Assembly: GCF_004295685.1 (NCBI RefSeq)
Contig: NZ_AP019368.1
Span: 986,001 to 1,050,000, forward strand
Length of the DNA: 64,000 nucleotides
Source: Fluviispira sanaruensis
GTDB taxonomy: Bacteria > Bdellovibrionota_B > Oligoflexia > Silvanigrellales > Silvanigrellaceae
Direction of reading: 5' to 3'
The position numbers and the translations under genes are program-made. A model generated the notes under the pieces. That model was not told the DNA's origin and searched no databases. It was given only the letters and a program-made list of their open reading frames with translations. Of this stretch, positions 24,644-33,897 are shown in pieces (position 1 is the first letter of the stretch; the number at the start of each line of letters is the position of its first letter).

Positions 24644-26905
24644 TTGTTCAAGAAAAAACTCTTCACATATTCATTCTTTACATTTCTTTCCGCTGTGGGG
24701 GGCATCTTTGACTCTAGCTCGGCAAATGCAGAGATATTAAAAATAAGAAAAGATAAAATTTCTCCAACTTTTCTTGCAGGAGAAGATAGTTATCGCATGG
24801 TATTTGATTTGGGAGAACCGCGGAGATATGCGACACGCTTTATTAAGGGAACAAGAACATTACAGATAAGAATAATTCCTGCAAGGATGGAAGAGTTTAA
24901 TAATACATCATTTTATGACACTCGTTTTGTTAAACGTGTGTATATGCGTGAAGAAAAATCTGAAGTCACGATTCATATTCAATTAAAAAATTTACCAATA
25001 GGATGGGTGGTCGCAACGCAAAATAAGCCGTGGAGAATTTTAATTGATTTCTGGCGAACGGAGCCGGAAAGTAAAAATTTAGAAGCGGACTGGAATTGGC
25101 AACCCGATTTTATAGAAGGTTTAAGTAAAGAAAATATTCCTGAAATAATGACAACTTATAATTTGCAAAATGAGGATTTGCAAGAGAAAAAAAGCACACC
25201 CAAAGTGAATGGACAAATAAAAAATGAAAGTCAAAAAGTTGTTACTTCATCAGGAGAAGCTCATAATCAAAATGTTAATAGCAATGAAAATAAAAATAAA
25301 CCTGTTTCTTTAACTCCGGACAAAAAAATAGAAAAAGTAAAAAGCGATAAAGAATATAATCTACCAGAAATTTATGGCAGACTAGAAGTTTTAAAACCCA
25401 TTAGCGAATATAGAATGACGTTGTTGCAAGCGCAGATGGGTTCTGTTTTTGGTACAAAAGAAGAATTTGATGTGGGCAAAAATTTTGCCGAAGAACTGTA
25501 TAAAAGTGGTCATGAAGATCAAGCATTGAGTATATATAGAAGACTTGTAGCACTGTCTGAAAGAAAATTTAAATCAGATCCAAAGATTTTATGGAATGCA
25601 GGAGAATCGGCTTATCTCACACGAAATTTTGATTTAGCGAATGATTATTTTAGGTCTCTGTTGTTGAATTCTCCTGGCAGTGAATATGCCGCATTAGCAA
25701 AATTAAGGCTGTTAGATATCGATGAATTGAGCAATTCAAAGACAAAGGGAATGGGTAAAACAGGTTATCAAAATGCTCAGAAATATTCTGAAATGGCATT
25801 GTATGACAAAAATCCACTTATCGTAAAAGTCGCTTCCTCACTTCGTGTTTTGAATGATGTCGTAGATGAAAATCCGAATGCGGTAAAAACGTATCAGCAA
25901 AATATAGACGCCTGTGTCACTTCTGAAAGTATCCCGTTTGACTTGCTGAAAAATTGTGCATATGATCAAATAAGATCTTCGGTTGAAAAAGAAAATATCA
26001 ACACTGCAGACGCTGCCGTTCAGCAATTTAAAAAGAAGGTGGCCGGCGACAAGCGCTCTGCTGTTCTTGAAAATATTGTGAACAGCAGAGTAAAGGATCT
26101 ATTAAAGAGCACAGCACAAAATAAACAGTGGGAAGTATGGACACGCTTTGAAAAAGGTGCGCGGCAGAGTCTGCTTGAGTTTACCTATTCTGATCCTGAG
26201 TCTCTTTTTACGAGAGCAGAAGCTTTTGATGCCGTTGGTGAAAACCAAAAGGCAATTCAACTATACAGTGCCTTCTGGCAAGCTTCGACGGATCAAAAAA
26301 GAAAGAATGAAGCTGCTGCCATTACAGCGCGCTTATATTATCGAAGCAATAAACCAACAGACGCAGAAGTATTTTTGCGCCGTATTGAACAAGATGAAAA
26401 AAGAAAAGCAGATGGATTAACTGATAAGTCTGTACAGGCTTTGAAGGAGCTTTCTGTTGCTCCTTACCGTAACAAAATAGCGTTACGTTTACTTTTAGAT
26501 GAGATGAAACTTGGACGTTATGTTGAACGCGATTTGCCAACTCTGGGTGAATGGGCTCGGGCTTTGCGCGGTACCCCTGATGTCGAACCTCTTTATGAGA
26601 AAATTCTGGCATTTCCTGCAAAGTCACTAGATGAAATTCAAACAGTTGAAGCGTCAATCATGCAATATGCAGAAGATTTACGGGATTCGGGCAGATTTGC
26701 GAAGTCGGGAGATATGTTTCTTGCAATGGCAAATTTAGCCCAAGGAACGCATCGAGCCGAAGCCGCATATAAAGCAGGAGTTGTATATGCGAGAGCGGGT
26801 CTTTTCGATAAAGCGAAAACGGCTTGGCTCTTAGCAGCAAACGACACGAACGACAAGCGGTACTCTTCTCTGGCGAGCGAAAGGCTTGACAGACTTAATA
26901 AGTAA
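24644..26905 (+). CDS. exported AMIN-like/TPR protein heading the flagellar cluster
   Basis: A 753-residue protein with a signal peptide (about 1-30, FTFLSAVGGIFDSSSANAE). An AMIN-like beta domain (about 35-135, e.g. RMVFDLGEPRRYATRF and PWRILIDFWR) suggests binding to peptidoglycan or envelope polymers. A low-complexity Asn/Lys linker (about 170-240) leads to tetratricopeptide-type helical repeats to the end (DQALSIYRRLVALSER; LFDKAKTAWLLAAND). The TTG at 24644 is preferred because GGGGGGAG lies upstream. It directly precedes the flagellar regulator and rod genes, so a periplasmic role in motor assembly or cell-wall passage is plausible but unproven. Confidence 0.68.
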   Translation: MFKKKLFTYSFFTFLSAVGGIFDSSSANAEILKIRKDKISPTFLAGEDSYRMVFDLGEPRRYATRFIKGTRTLQIRIIPARMEEFNNTSFYDTRFVKRVYMREEKSEVTIHIQLKNLPIGWVVATQNKPWRILIDFWRTEPESKNLEADWNWQPDFIEGLSKENIPEIMTTYNLQNEDLQEKKSTPKVNGQIKNESQKVVTSSGEAHNQNVNSNENKNKPVSLTPDKKIEKVKSDKEYNLPEIYGRLEVLKPISEYRMTLLQAQMGSVFGTKEEFDVGKNFAEELYKSGHEDQALSIYRRLVALSERKFKSDPKILWNAGESAYLTRNFDLANDYFRSLLLNSPGSEYAALAKLRLLDIDELSNSKTKGMGKTGYQNAQKYSEMALYDKNPLIVKVASSLRVLNDVVDENPNAVKTYQQNIDACVTSESIPFDLLKNCAYDQIRSSVEKENINTADAAVQQFKKKVAGDKRSAVLENIVNSRVKDLLKSTAQNKQWEVWTRFEKGARQSLLEFTYSDPESLFTRAEAFDAVGENQKAIQLYSAFWQASTDQKRKNEAAAITARLYYRSNKPTDAEVFLRRIEQDEKRKADGLTDKSVQALKELSVAPYRNKIALRLLLDEMKLGRYVERDLPTLGEWARALRGTPDVEPLYEKILAFPAKSLDEIQTVEASIMQYAEDLRDSGRFAKSGDMFLAMANLAQGTHRAEAAYKAGVVYARAGLFDKAKTAWLLAANDTNDKRYSSLASERLDRLNK

Positions 26906-26939
26906 ACAGGCGATTTAGAAATTAAGGGGAGGTTTGTTT

Positions 26940-28034
26940 ATGAGTGATGTGCGTCCTATGGGATTGTTTGACATAGATTCTGCAAACTATGGAACACAAC
27001 AAGGTAACAATGCTGTGGAAGGACGCAGCATTCATTCTAATAATGTTCCAAATGAAACAGATCTAAGAATATCAGAAGAAGAAATGCTACGGCATTATCC
27101 AACTCGTGATGAAAAAATATATAAACTTCTCGAAGTAGCAAGAACTATCGCTCCGACTAAAGTACCTATTTTAATTACCGGTGAAAGTGGAACAGGAAAA
27201 GAAACATTTGCAAAAGCGATTCATATTGCTGGCGGAAGAGAAAGAGGTCGCTTTGTAGTCGCAAATAGTTCAAATATTCCTGCCAATTTTTTTGAAATGG
27301 AACTCTTTCCTGCTCAAAGAAATCCACATGAATATAATCAAAATCACAACAATCGTCCGCAGGAAACTTGTTCATTGATGCTCGATGAGGTCACTGAGTT
27401 AGAAGCGTCTATGCAGTTAAAACTTTTAAGAATATTAAAGGAACAAGATGTAAATAAAGGCGCGATTAGACGAGGTACTGCAGCAGATGCAAGAATAATT
27501 GCATGCAGTAATAAAAATATTCAAGATGAAGTCAATGCACAAAGATTTCGCAATGATTTGTTCTTTAAATTACATGTCATTCATTTAGAAATTCCAGCAT
27601 TGAGACAGAGATTGGTTGATATTGATTTTTATTCCGAGATTTTTCTTCGTGAATTTAATATTCAATTTTCAAAAAATGTTCAACTTTCGCCAACTGCTAA
27701 ACAAGCTCTAAGAACTTACACTTGGCCAGGAAATATTCGTGAATTACGTAACGTTATTCAACGGTCAGTGTTACTTTCAACCCGTGATTATATTGGAGTA
27801 GAAGAGCTTCATTTAATGAGAGCGAATAGCAGAACAGAAGTTGCTATGGGAGAACCGCTGCCACAAGTGACTTTAAGAGAGCTTGAGCAAAGACTAATAT
27901 TGCAAACTCTTAGAAGAATGAATGGAAATAGAACACACACGGCAAAAGCTTTAGGAATTTCGTTGAGGGCATTGCGTTATAAATTAAATGAGCTGGTTGA
28001 CTGTGGCTATGAAGTTGAAGGAAAGAATATATGA
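26940..28034 (+). CDS. NtrC-family AAA+ regulator lacking a receiver and the GAFTGA loop
   Basis: A 364-residue bacterial enhancer-binding-protein homolog. Walker A is GESGTGKE (81-88), Walker B LMLDE (146-150), the arginine-finger region RFRNDLFFKL (202-211), and the C-terminal Fis-type helix-turn-helix MNGNRTHTAKALGISLRALR. The loop that should read GAFTGA and contact sigma-54 is replaced by FPAQRNPHEYNQNHNNRPQE (123-142), so ordinary sigma-54 activation is doubtful. No N-terminal receiver. GGGGAGG precedes the ATG at 26940. It overlaps flgB by four bases (ATGA), so a regulatory role in the flagellar cascade is likely. Confidence 0.85.
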   Translation: MSDVRPMGLFDIDSANYGTQQGNNAVEGRSIHSNNVPNETDLRISEEEMLRHYPTRDEKIYKLLEVARTIAPTKVPILITGESGTGKETFAKAIHIAGGRERGRFVVANSSNIPANFFEMELFPAQRNPHEYNQNHNNRPQETCSLMLDEVTELEASMQLKLLRILKEQDVNKGAIRRGTAADARIIACSNKNIQDEVNAQRFRNDLFFKLHVIHLEIPALRQRLVDIDFYSEIFLREFNIQFSKNVQLSPTAKQALRTYTWPGNIRELRNVIQRSVLLSTRDYIGVEELHLMRANSRTEVAMGEPLPQVTLRELEQRLILQTLRRMNGNRTHTAKALGISLRALRYKLNELVDCGYEVEGKNI

Positions 28035-28459
28035 GTACGGTTATTGGGAATCAAATATTTGGAAAACCAGATTCTGTTTTGGAAGAAAGTCTAAATCAAC
28101 GATTAAAAAGACAAGATGTCAATGTTGCAAATATTACGAATTCTCTAACACCAGGATATAGATCTTTAGGTTTTGATTTTGAAAAGCAATTACAAGCTGC
28201 AATTGGTTCTGACAAAGATCTTATTATGAAAGTAAGCAATCCTAAGCACATAAAAGCTCCTGGCATGGGAGCTGATGGGGTTTTGAAACCAGATCTTTAT
28301 GTCAAACCAACAGAAAGTATTGGTAATGACGGTAATACTGTAGATGTTGATCAAGAAATGACAGAAATGGCTGGTAACCAAGTGATTTATAGAGCTACAA
28401 TTGAAACTTTGAATAGAAAACTTGGAATGTTACGTTATGCAATCAATGGTGGAAGATAA
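28031..28459 (+). CDS. flgB: flagellar basal-body proximal rod protein FlgB
   Basis: A 142-residue periplasmic rod subunit that sits next to the MS ring. The family N-terminus with RLKRQDVNVANITNSLTPGYR and the C-terminal helix GNQVIYRATIETLNRKLGMLR are typical, as is the length. Its ATG overlaps the stop of the regulator gene. Exported by the flagellar type III apparatus without a signal peptide. Confidence 0.95.
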   Translation: MSTVIGNQIFGKPDSVLEESLNQRLKRQDVNVANITNSLTPGYRSLGFDFEKQLQAAIGSDKDLIMKVSNPKHIKAPGMGADGVLKPDLYVKPTESIGNDGNTVDVDQEMTEMAGNQVIYRATIETLNRKLGMLRYAINGGR

Positions 28460-28493
28460 ATATTAACTAATTAACTTATAGGAGTAAAAAATT

Positions 28494-28931
28494 ATGAGTT
28501 TTTTAGAAGGACTTAAAATCAGTGCATCAGGGTTATCTGCAGAGCGTATTCGAATGAACGTAATATCTTCGAATATTGCAAATGCAAATACTTCTAGAAC
28601 AGAAGAAGGTGGTCCTTATAAAAGAAAAGATGTTTTATTTACTGCTCGTAATTCAGGTCTAAGTTTTGATAATCTAATGCGCCTCGCTTTTGATCCAAAT
28701 TTAAAAGAAGTAAAAGTTGATGGAATTACAGAGGATAGAAGAGCGCCTCGTCTTGTTTTTAATCCTAATCATCCTGATGCAAATGAAAATGGTTATGTTT
28801 CCATGCCAAATATCTCAATAATGGAAGAAATGGTAAATATGATCACAAGTAATCGAGCTTTTGAAAGTAATACACAAGCAATAAATGCAACAAAATCTAT
28901 GGCAACAACAGCTATAAGTATAGGTAAATAA
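28494..28931 (+). CDS. flgC: flagellar basal-body rod protein FlgC
   Basis: A 145-residue proximal rod subunit. The N-terminal GLKISASGLSAERIRMNVIS and SNIANANTSRTEEGGPYKRK and the C-terminal MVNMITSNRAFESNTQAINA are diagnostic. A ribosome site AGGAG lies before the ATG. Same operon as flgB and fliE. Confidence 0.95.
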   Translation: MSFLEGLKISASGLSAERIRMNVISSNIANANTSRTEEGGPYKRKDVLFTARNSGLSFDNLMRLAFDPNLKEVKVDGITEDRRAPRLVFNPNHPDANENGYVSMPNISIMEEMVNMITSNRAFESNTQAINATKSMATTAISIGK

Positions 28932-28948
28932 TTTAAAGGTAACAGATC

Positions 28949-29278
28949 ATGTTAAAAGTGATGTCAGCAAATGATTTACATTTTTTAAAGTTACAACAGG
29001 AATTAGTAAATTCAAGTATTCCGAGTGGTGGAGGCAATCCTCCTAAAAATCCTTCTGCAACTGAATTTCTCGATTTAATGGAAAAAGGAATTAAAGAAAT
29101 TAATACGGGTGCAAGAGAAGCTGAAAAAGCAAGTATGGATTTAGCATCGGGACGCACAAGTAATATTCATGAAACCATGCTGGCGGTAACAAAAGCAGAA
29201 CTTGGTTTCGATATGATGGTGCAGATGAGAAATAAAGTGATTGAGGCATACCAAGAGGTTATGAGAATGCAAGTCTAA
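28949..29278 (+). CDS. fliE: flagellar hook-basal body protein FliE
   Basis: A 109-residue protein joining the MS ring to the rod. The C-terminal SGRTSNIHETMLAVTKAELG and FDMMVQMRNKVIEAYQEVMR match the family well; the N-terminal 45 residues are variable, as usual. AAAGG precedes the ATG at 28949. Lies between flgC and fliF in the standard order. Confidence 0.94.
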   Translation: MLKVMSANDLHFLKLQQELVNSSIPSGGGNPPKNPSATEFLDLMEKGIKEINTGAREAEKASMDLASGRTSNIHETMLAVTKAELGFDMMVQMRNKVIEAYQEVMRMQV

Positions 29279-29324
29279 TTAAACCTTTTTAGCAATATGA
29301 ATTGCTTTGAAGAAAGTAAAAGGA

Positions 29325-30932
29325 ATGATAGAAAAATTTAGGCAATTTTGGTCACAATTTATAGTTCAAAGTAAAGCATTTTATGCTGGACTGACGAAAG
29401 GTCGCAAAATTGCAATTGCTCTCGGTCTTTTTACGATTTTCTTTGCCTTAGCTATGTTTATTTTCTGGAAACCTACAATTAAATACGAAACAGCATTTAT
29501 GAATCTTTCTGCTGATGATAAAACCGCAATCCTTGCACATTTAAAAAAATCAGGATTTGTAGATTTTAAAATGGAAGGGGACACGCTTTCATTTCCTGAA
29601 GAAAAAATATTAGAAGCTCGTATGCTGCTTGCGCAAGAAGGTCTACCAAGTTCGGGCATAGGTGTGGGTTGGGAAAAGTTTGATGACAGAGCATTTGGTA
29701 TGTCTGACTTTGATCAACGCATAAATAAACTGCGTGCTTTACAAGGAGAACTCGCAAGAACTATTAATAAATTGGAGCCTGTGGCAAACAGCAGAGTGCA
29801 TATTGTTTTACCTGATAATGCCATATTTGCCGAAGAAAAAAAATCACCCACTGCGAGTATTTTTTTAAAATTAAAGCCGAGTAAAACTCTTACACAAAGA
29901 CAAATTCAAGGTATAATTCATTTGGCAGCACGGGCTGTTGAAGGACTTGAACCAAAAGCAGTCAGTATAGTCGATCAAGACGGTAACATGCTCACTCAGC
30001 CAGACGAACAAGATGGCGGGATAGATAAAGTCACATCGGCGCAGAGAGAGTATCAGAGACGGGTTGAACGAGAGTTAGAGCAAAAAATAAGAGATATTTT
30101 AGCGCGGGTCGTTGGGCACGATAAGGTTGTTTCTAAAGTTCAGGCATTTGTCGATTTTAAAAAAGTAGAAACGACAATTTCGGATGTGGATCCCGAAAGA
30201 ACAGCCGTAATTGCATCACAACGGAACGAACAATCCTCGCAAGGAAACGGACTCAATCCGACAGGTGTGCCAGGGGCAAAAAGCAATTTACCAGGTGAAC
30301 GCGAAGATATTGGAATTGCAGGTGGACTGACAAACAGTACAAAATCGAGTACAGAAAATTTAAATTTCGAAGTGAAAAAAACTTTAAGTAAAATTGTTGA
30401 ACCAATTGGTAACGTAACAAAATTAAGTGCATCTGTTTTGGTTGATGGAAAAATGGTTGATGGAAAGTTCGTGCCGCGCACCAAAGAAGAAATGGATATG
30501 ATCACAAAATTAGTCAAGAATGCGATTGGCTTTCAAGAAGCACGTGATGCTATTACTGTGGAATCTACGCAATTTGAATTGGATGAATTTGCATTGGCAG
30601 AAAAAGCATCTCTCTCGGCGCGGCAAGCTTCTCTAATTCAGACAGCGATTCTTTCCGCTGTTGCTATTGCTGCAATGTTTTTTATATATATTGCACTTGT
30701 GCGGCCCTATTTCAAATGGCTTACATATGATCCAGATAAACGTTCAAAAGAGCAGCTTGAAATGCTTGATTATGAACTCGAAAGATCGGGGGCAGGTGCA
30801 AGGCGTGTTCAGTTAAAAGAGGATGTGCCTTTTGATAAAATGTCGCCTAAAGAGCAAATTATGTATCTCGCGAAAAATGATCCGCAAAAAACCACCGAAG
30901 CTATTCGACAGCTTTTAAATCCAAATCATTAA
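29325..30932 (+). CDS. fliF: flagellar MS-ring protein FliF
   Basis: A 535-residue inner-membrane protein that multimerises into the MS ring. One membrane helix near residues 25-45 (IAIALGLFTIFFALAMFIFW) and a second near 440-460, flanking two ring-building motifs (LLAQEGLPSSGIGVGWEKFD; RVHIVLPDNAIFAEEKKSPT; ARAVEGLEPKAVSIVDQDG). The cytoplasmic tail ends in YLAKNDPQKTTEAIRQLL, the FliG-binding part. The ATG at 29325 is assumed; a TTG six codons earlier is possible, and neither ribosome site is strong. The usual next gene, fliG, is missing here. Confidence 0.94.
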   Translation: MIEKFRQFWSQFIVQSKAFYAGLTKGRKIAIALGLFTIFFALAMFIFWKPTIKYETAFMNLSADDKTAILAHLKKSGFVDFKMEGDTLSFPEEKILEARMLLAQEGLPSSGIGVGWEKFDDRAFGMSDFDQRINKLRALQGELARTINKLEPVANSRVHIVLPDNAIFAEEKKSPTASIFLKLKPSKTLTQRQIQGIIHLAARAVEGLEPKAVSIVDQDGNMLTQPDEQDGGIDKVTSAQREYQRRVERELEQKIRDILARVVGHDKVVSKVQAFVDFKKVETTISDVDPERTAVIASQRNEQSSQGNGLNPTGVPGAKSNLPGEREDIGIAGGLTNSTKSSTENLNFEVKKTLSKIVEPIGNVTKLSASVLVDGKMVDGKFVPRTKEEMDMITKLVKNAIGFQEARDAITVESTQFELDEFALAEKASLSARQASLIQTAILSAVAIAAMFFIYIALVRPYFKWLTYDPDKRSKEQLEMLDYELERSGAGARRVQLKEDVPFDKMSPKEQIMYLAKNDPQKTTEAIRQLLNPNH

Positions 30933-31387
30933 GGAACATGATTATCTTTTTCTGGGGTAAACTGTTTAAAGCCGCCTTTCCCTGAAAATTTATATTTTGA
31001 TAGGTCCGGAATAGGAGGGGTGCCTGGTTGCATTGCTGGCATGAGAACAATATATTCTACTTCAACATCGTTGCTACCTACTTTTAAAAGATTTTTTCCA
31101 TCTTCGAAAGATTTTTCATCAATATTACCAGAGGCTAATTGTTTAATTTCCCCTTTGAGGACTCCTGGAATTGTATGTGAAGAGGTGTTGTAGGGGATAA
31201 CAGGAAGTACGACAGAGGATTCATCTCCTTTTAAGCAGATATTTCTGGTATTTATACTTGATTTTCCGCTCCCAGTGATAGGGTAAATATTTACTGGGCT
31301 TAACAATTGAGCGCCATCAATTGAGTCAAAACTAAAGGAATCACCTGAAAGTAGAGTGCAATGCATTTTTTTAAAATTTTCAGCCAT
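30929..31387 (-). CDS. unknown 152-residue protein next to the T6SS
   Basis: No signal peptide or membrane segment; sequence rich in Pro/Gly/Ser. The layout NICLKGDESSVVLPVIPYNT then SSHTIPGVLKGEIKQLAS, and PAMQPGTPPIPDL further on, vaguely recalls PAAR-like or other spike-associated proteins of contractile systems, but I cannot assign it. It is convergent with fliF (four-base overlap) and divergent from the tssB operon, separated by the region carrying the sigma-54 promoter. Could be a T6SS accessory or effector; low certainty. Confidence 0.5.
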   Translation of the reverse strand: MAENFKKMHCTLLSGDSFSFDSIDGAQLLSPVNIYPITGSGKSSINTRNICLKGDESSVVLPVIPYNTSSHTIPGVLKGEIKQLASGNIDEKSFEDGKNLLKVGSNDVEVEYIVLMPAMQPGTPPIPDLSKYKFSGKGGFKQFTPEKDNHVP

Positions 31388-31829
31388 AATTTTTCCTGTA
31401 TATATTGCAACAAGCCAACAGATAATAGTTAAAATATTTAAAGTTGATATGCAAGTGATTTAAAAAGCAATGTTTATTTTCAAGAGTATTCCTCTTTAAA
31501 AAGCATAGTTTAAGCTAAGATAGAGTTCTTTTATTGATTTTTATTTAAAATGAGATGTATAAAATTATTAAAAAATATTGATATAATTTAATAATTTTAA
31601 AAGAGTCTGACAAAGTAGCTTACCAATTACAATTGATGATTCATAATAATTAAAAGCAAGCATTTCTTTAATTATTTAAATTACATTTCTCTTTGTTTTG
31701 AAAATAATAATTTTGACAAAAATGGTATGGCATTATATTTGCTTTATAAGCGAATAAGAGTGCTGTCATCAGCATTTCTCAATTCTACAAACCGTACAGG
31801 CTGATACTCATATGAAAGGAATGTGAATT
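31388..31829. other. intergenic region before the T6SS operon
   Basis: About 440 bases, very AT-rich, with no coding frame or RNA gene that I can support. It holds the sigma-54-like promoter listed separately and 85 bases of leader before tssB. Activator binding sites would be expected here but no clear dyad was found. Confidence 0.5.
31728..31743 (+). promoter_or_regulatory. sigma-54 promoter of the tssB operon
   Basis: TGGCAT, five bases TATAT, then TTGCT: almost the textbook -24/-12 element (TGGCAC-N5-TTGCA). It lies 86 bases upstream of the tssB start. A sigma-54 activator gene is at 48860, and T6SS clusters elsewhere (VasH in Vibrio cholerae) are controlled this way. Confidence 0.72.
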
Positions 31830-32354
31830 ATGTCAAGGAGCACCCAACATAAAATTTCTGGATATAAGCCCCCGCGTGTGCAAATCACATACGATCTTGA
31901 AGTAAATGGCAATCCAAAGGAACAAGATATTCCCTTTGTCATTGGCGTTATGGCGAATTTTTCTGGGCATCTATATCAAAAAGCAAAAAAACTGAAAAGT
32001 GAAAAATTTCTCTCTGTAAACAAAGAGAATTTTAATTCAGTTGTGCAATCCATAAATCCAAAACTGAAGATAAAAGTTCTGGATAAAATCAAAAATGATG
32101 GTGGATCTAAACAAATTGAGCTTGATTTTAAATCAATTGAAGATTTTAATCCCGGAAAAATTGCTGAAAAAGTTGATACTTTGAAAGTATTGCTGGAGAC
32201 AAGAAGAAAATTAATTGAATTGCAAACTAGCGTTGATTGTAACGATAAGCTTGAAGAAACTCTAATTCAGTTTTTAAAAACTCCAGAAGCTTTAAAGCAG
32301 ATTTCGAGCTCACAAGTTGAACAAGTGAATGATTCAAATACGAGCGAAGCATAA
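31830..32354 (+). CDS. tssB: T6SS contractile sheath small subunit TssB (VipA)
   Basis: A 174-residue protein that with TssC forms the contractile sheath around the Hcp tube. The conserved start (PPRVQITYDLEVNG, IPFVIGVMANFSG) and LRVL-type core are recognisable. AAAGGA precedes the ATG. First gene of the plus-strand T6SS operon, directly under the sigma-54 promoter. Confidence 0.95.
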   Translation: MSRSTQHKISGYKPPRVQITYDLEVNGNPKEQDIPFVIGVMANFSGHLYQKAKKLKSEKFLSVNKENFNSVVQSINPKLKIKVLDKIKNDGGSKQIELDFKSIEDFNPGKIAEKVDTLKVLLETRRKLIELQTSVDCNDKLEETLIQFLKTPEALKQISSSQVEQVNDSNTSEA

Positions 32355-32378
32355 GACTCGGTTGATAAAGGATATAAA

Positions 32379-33869
32379 ATGACTCTCAAAACAGATCTTG
32401 CAATAAAAACAAATTCATTTTTTAATTTAGAAGATGTCAATATTTCTGTTATCGATCAGGCTCTTACAATTAGTAATCTAAATAAAAACGAAGAGCAAAA
32501 GAATAATGCCAAAGAAATGTTAACAGTTTTTGCGGATGAAGTTATTTCGGATCGCATGACCTATAAAAAAAATATTTCACACATGATCAGTGAAAGAATT
32601 GCAGATATCGATGCTCTTCTCTCTGAACAAATCAATGAAATTATTCACAATCAAGAGTTTCAAAAATTGGAAGCTTCTTGGCGAGGATTGCAATCCTTGG
32701 TTAAATTTGCAGAACCAGACGACAAGTTGCATATCCGTGTTCTTGACGCCACAAAAGAAGATATTTTAAAAGATTCAGAATCAGCAGCAGAGTTTGATGA
32801 ATCGGGTCTTTTTAAGCTTGTCTATGAAAATGAATATGGCACTTTTGGTGGAACTCCGTACGGTCTATTAGTTGGGGATTATTCATTTGGAAAAGGCCTT
32901 GAAGATATTGAATGTCTCAAAGCCATATCTAAAGTTGCTTCCTCAGCACATGCACCTTTTGTTGCAGCAGCAAGCAGTGAACTTTTCAATATTAAATCTT
33001 TTGAAGATTTGGATAAACCTCGTCATCTTGGCCGTTTATTTAATTCTGCAGAGTATGGTTCTTGGCAAAGTTTTAGAGAACTTGAGGACTCTAAATATGT
33101 TACTTTGACTTTGCCAAGAGTGATTATGCGTCATCCCTATGGTCCCAATGGAATACCTGTGAAGGAATTCTATTTTGAAGAAGATTTAAATGGGACAGAG
33201 CATGATAAATATTTATGGGGAAATCCTGCATTTTCTTTAGCGCAAAGAATGGTTGATTCTTTCCGTGATTATGGTTGGTTTTCAAATATCCGTGGATCGG
33301 AAAATGGTGGAGTTGTTGATAGTCTTCCTTATCACCCTTTCGTAGACAGCGAAGGAAACAATTCCTTTAAAATGCCTGTGGAAACGATCATTACAGACAG
33401 ACGTGAAAAAGAGCTCGATGATCTCGGATTTTTATCTTTGGTTTATAAACGTGGCACTGACACAGCAACATTTTTTGGCTCAAAAACCATTCATAAATTA
33501 ACAGAATATGACAATGATCTTGCCAATGCCAATGCGCAGCTTTCTATAGAACTTCCATACGTGATGGCAGTCTCGCGTTTTGCTCACTATTTAAAAGTGA
33601 TTATGCGCGATAAAATTGGATCTTTTACAACACAGGGGGAGATAGATAATTATTTAAACAATTGGATTTCTCGGTATGTTATTTTAGATGATTCTGCAAG
33701 CACTTATATTAAGAGTTGTTATCCTTTACGAGAAGCAAGAGTTGATATTTTACCAGTGCCAGGAAAAGTTGGTGCGTATAGAGCTGTTATGTATTTAAGG
33801 CCACATTTTTACTTAAATGAGTTATCTGTGTCTCTTAGGTTAGTTACAGAACTTCCACAAAAATCATAA
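32379..33869 (+). CDS. tssC: T6SS contractile sheath large subunit TssC (VipB)
   Basis: A 496-residue sheath subunit. Strong family matches: QKLEASWRGLQSLV, GLLVGDYSFGKG, VIMRHPYGPNG, AQRMVDSFRDYGWFSNIRG and YVMAVSRFAHYLKVIMRDKIG. Length is normal. Follows tssB by 24 bases with AAAGGA as ribosome site. Confidence 0.96.
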   Translation: MTLKTDLAIKTNSFFNLEDVNISVIDQALTISNLNKNEEQKNNAKEMLTVFADEVISDRMTYKKNISHMISERIADIDALLSEQINEIIHNQEFQKLEASWRGLQSLVKFAEPDDKLHIRVLDATKEDILKDSESAAEFDESGLFKLVYENEYGTFGGTPYGLLVGDYSFGKGLEDIECLKAISKVASSAHAPFVAAASSELFNIKSFEDLDKPRHLGRLFNSAEYGSWQSFRELEDSKYVTLTLPRVIMRHPYGPNGIPVKEFYFEEDLNGTEHDKYLWGNPAFSLAQRMVDSFRDYGWFSNIRGSENGGVVDSLPYHPFVDSEGNNSFKMPVETIITDRREKELDDLGFLSLVYKRGTDTATFFGSKTIHKLTEYDNDLANANAQLSIELPYVMAVSRFAHYLKVIMRDKIGSFTTQGEIDNYLNNWISRYVILDDSASTYIKSCYPLREARVDILPVPGKVGAYRAVMYLRPHFYLNELSVSLRLVTELPQKS

Positions 33870-33897
33870 TAAAAAAATTTAAAGGAGAATTGATATC

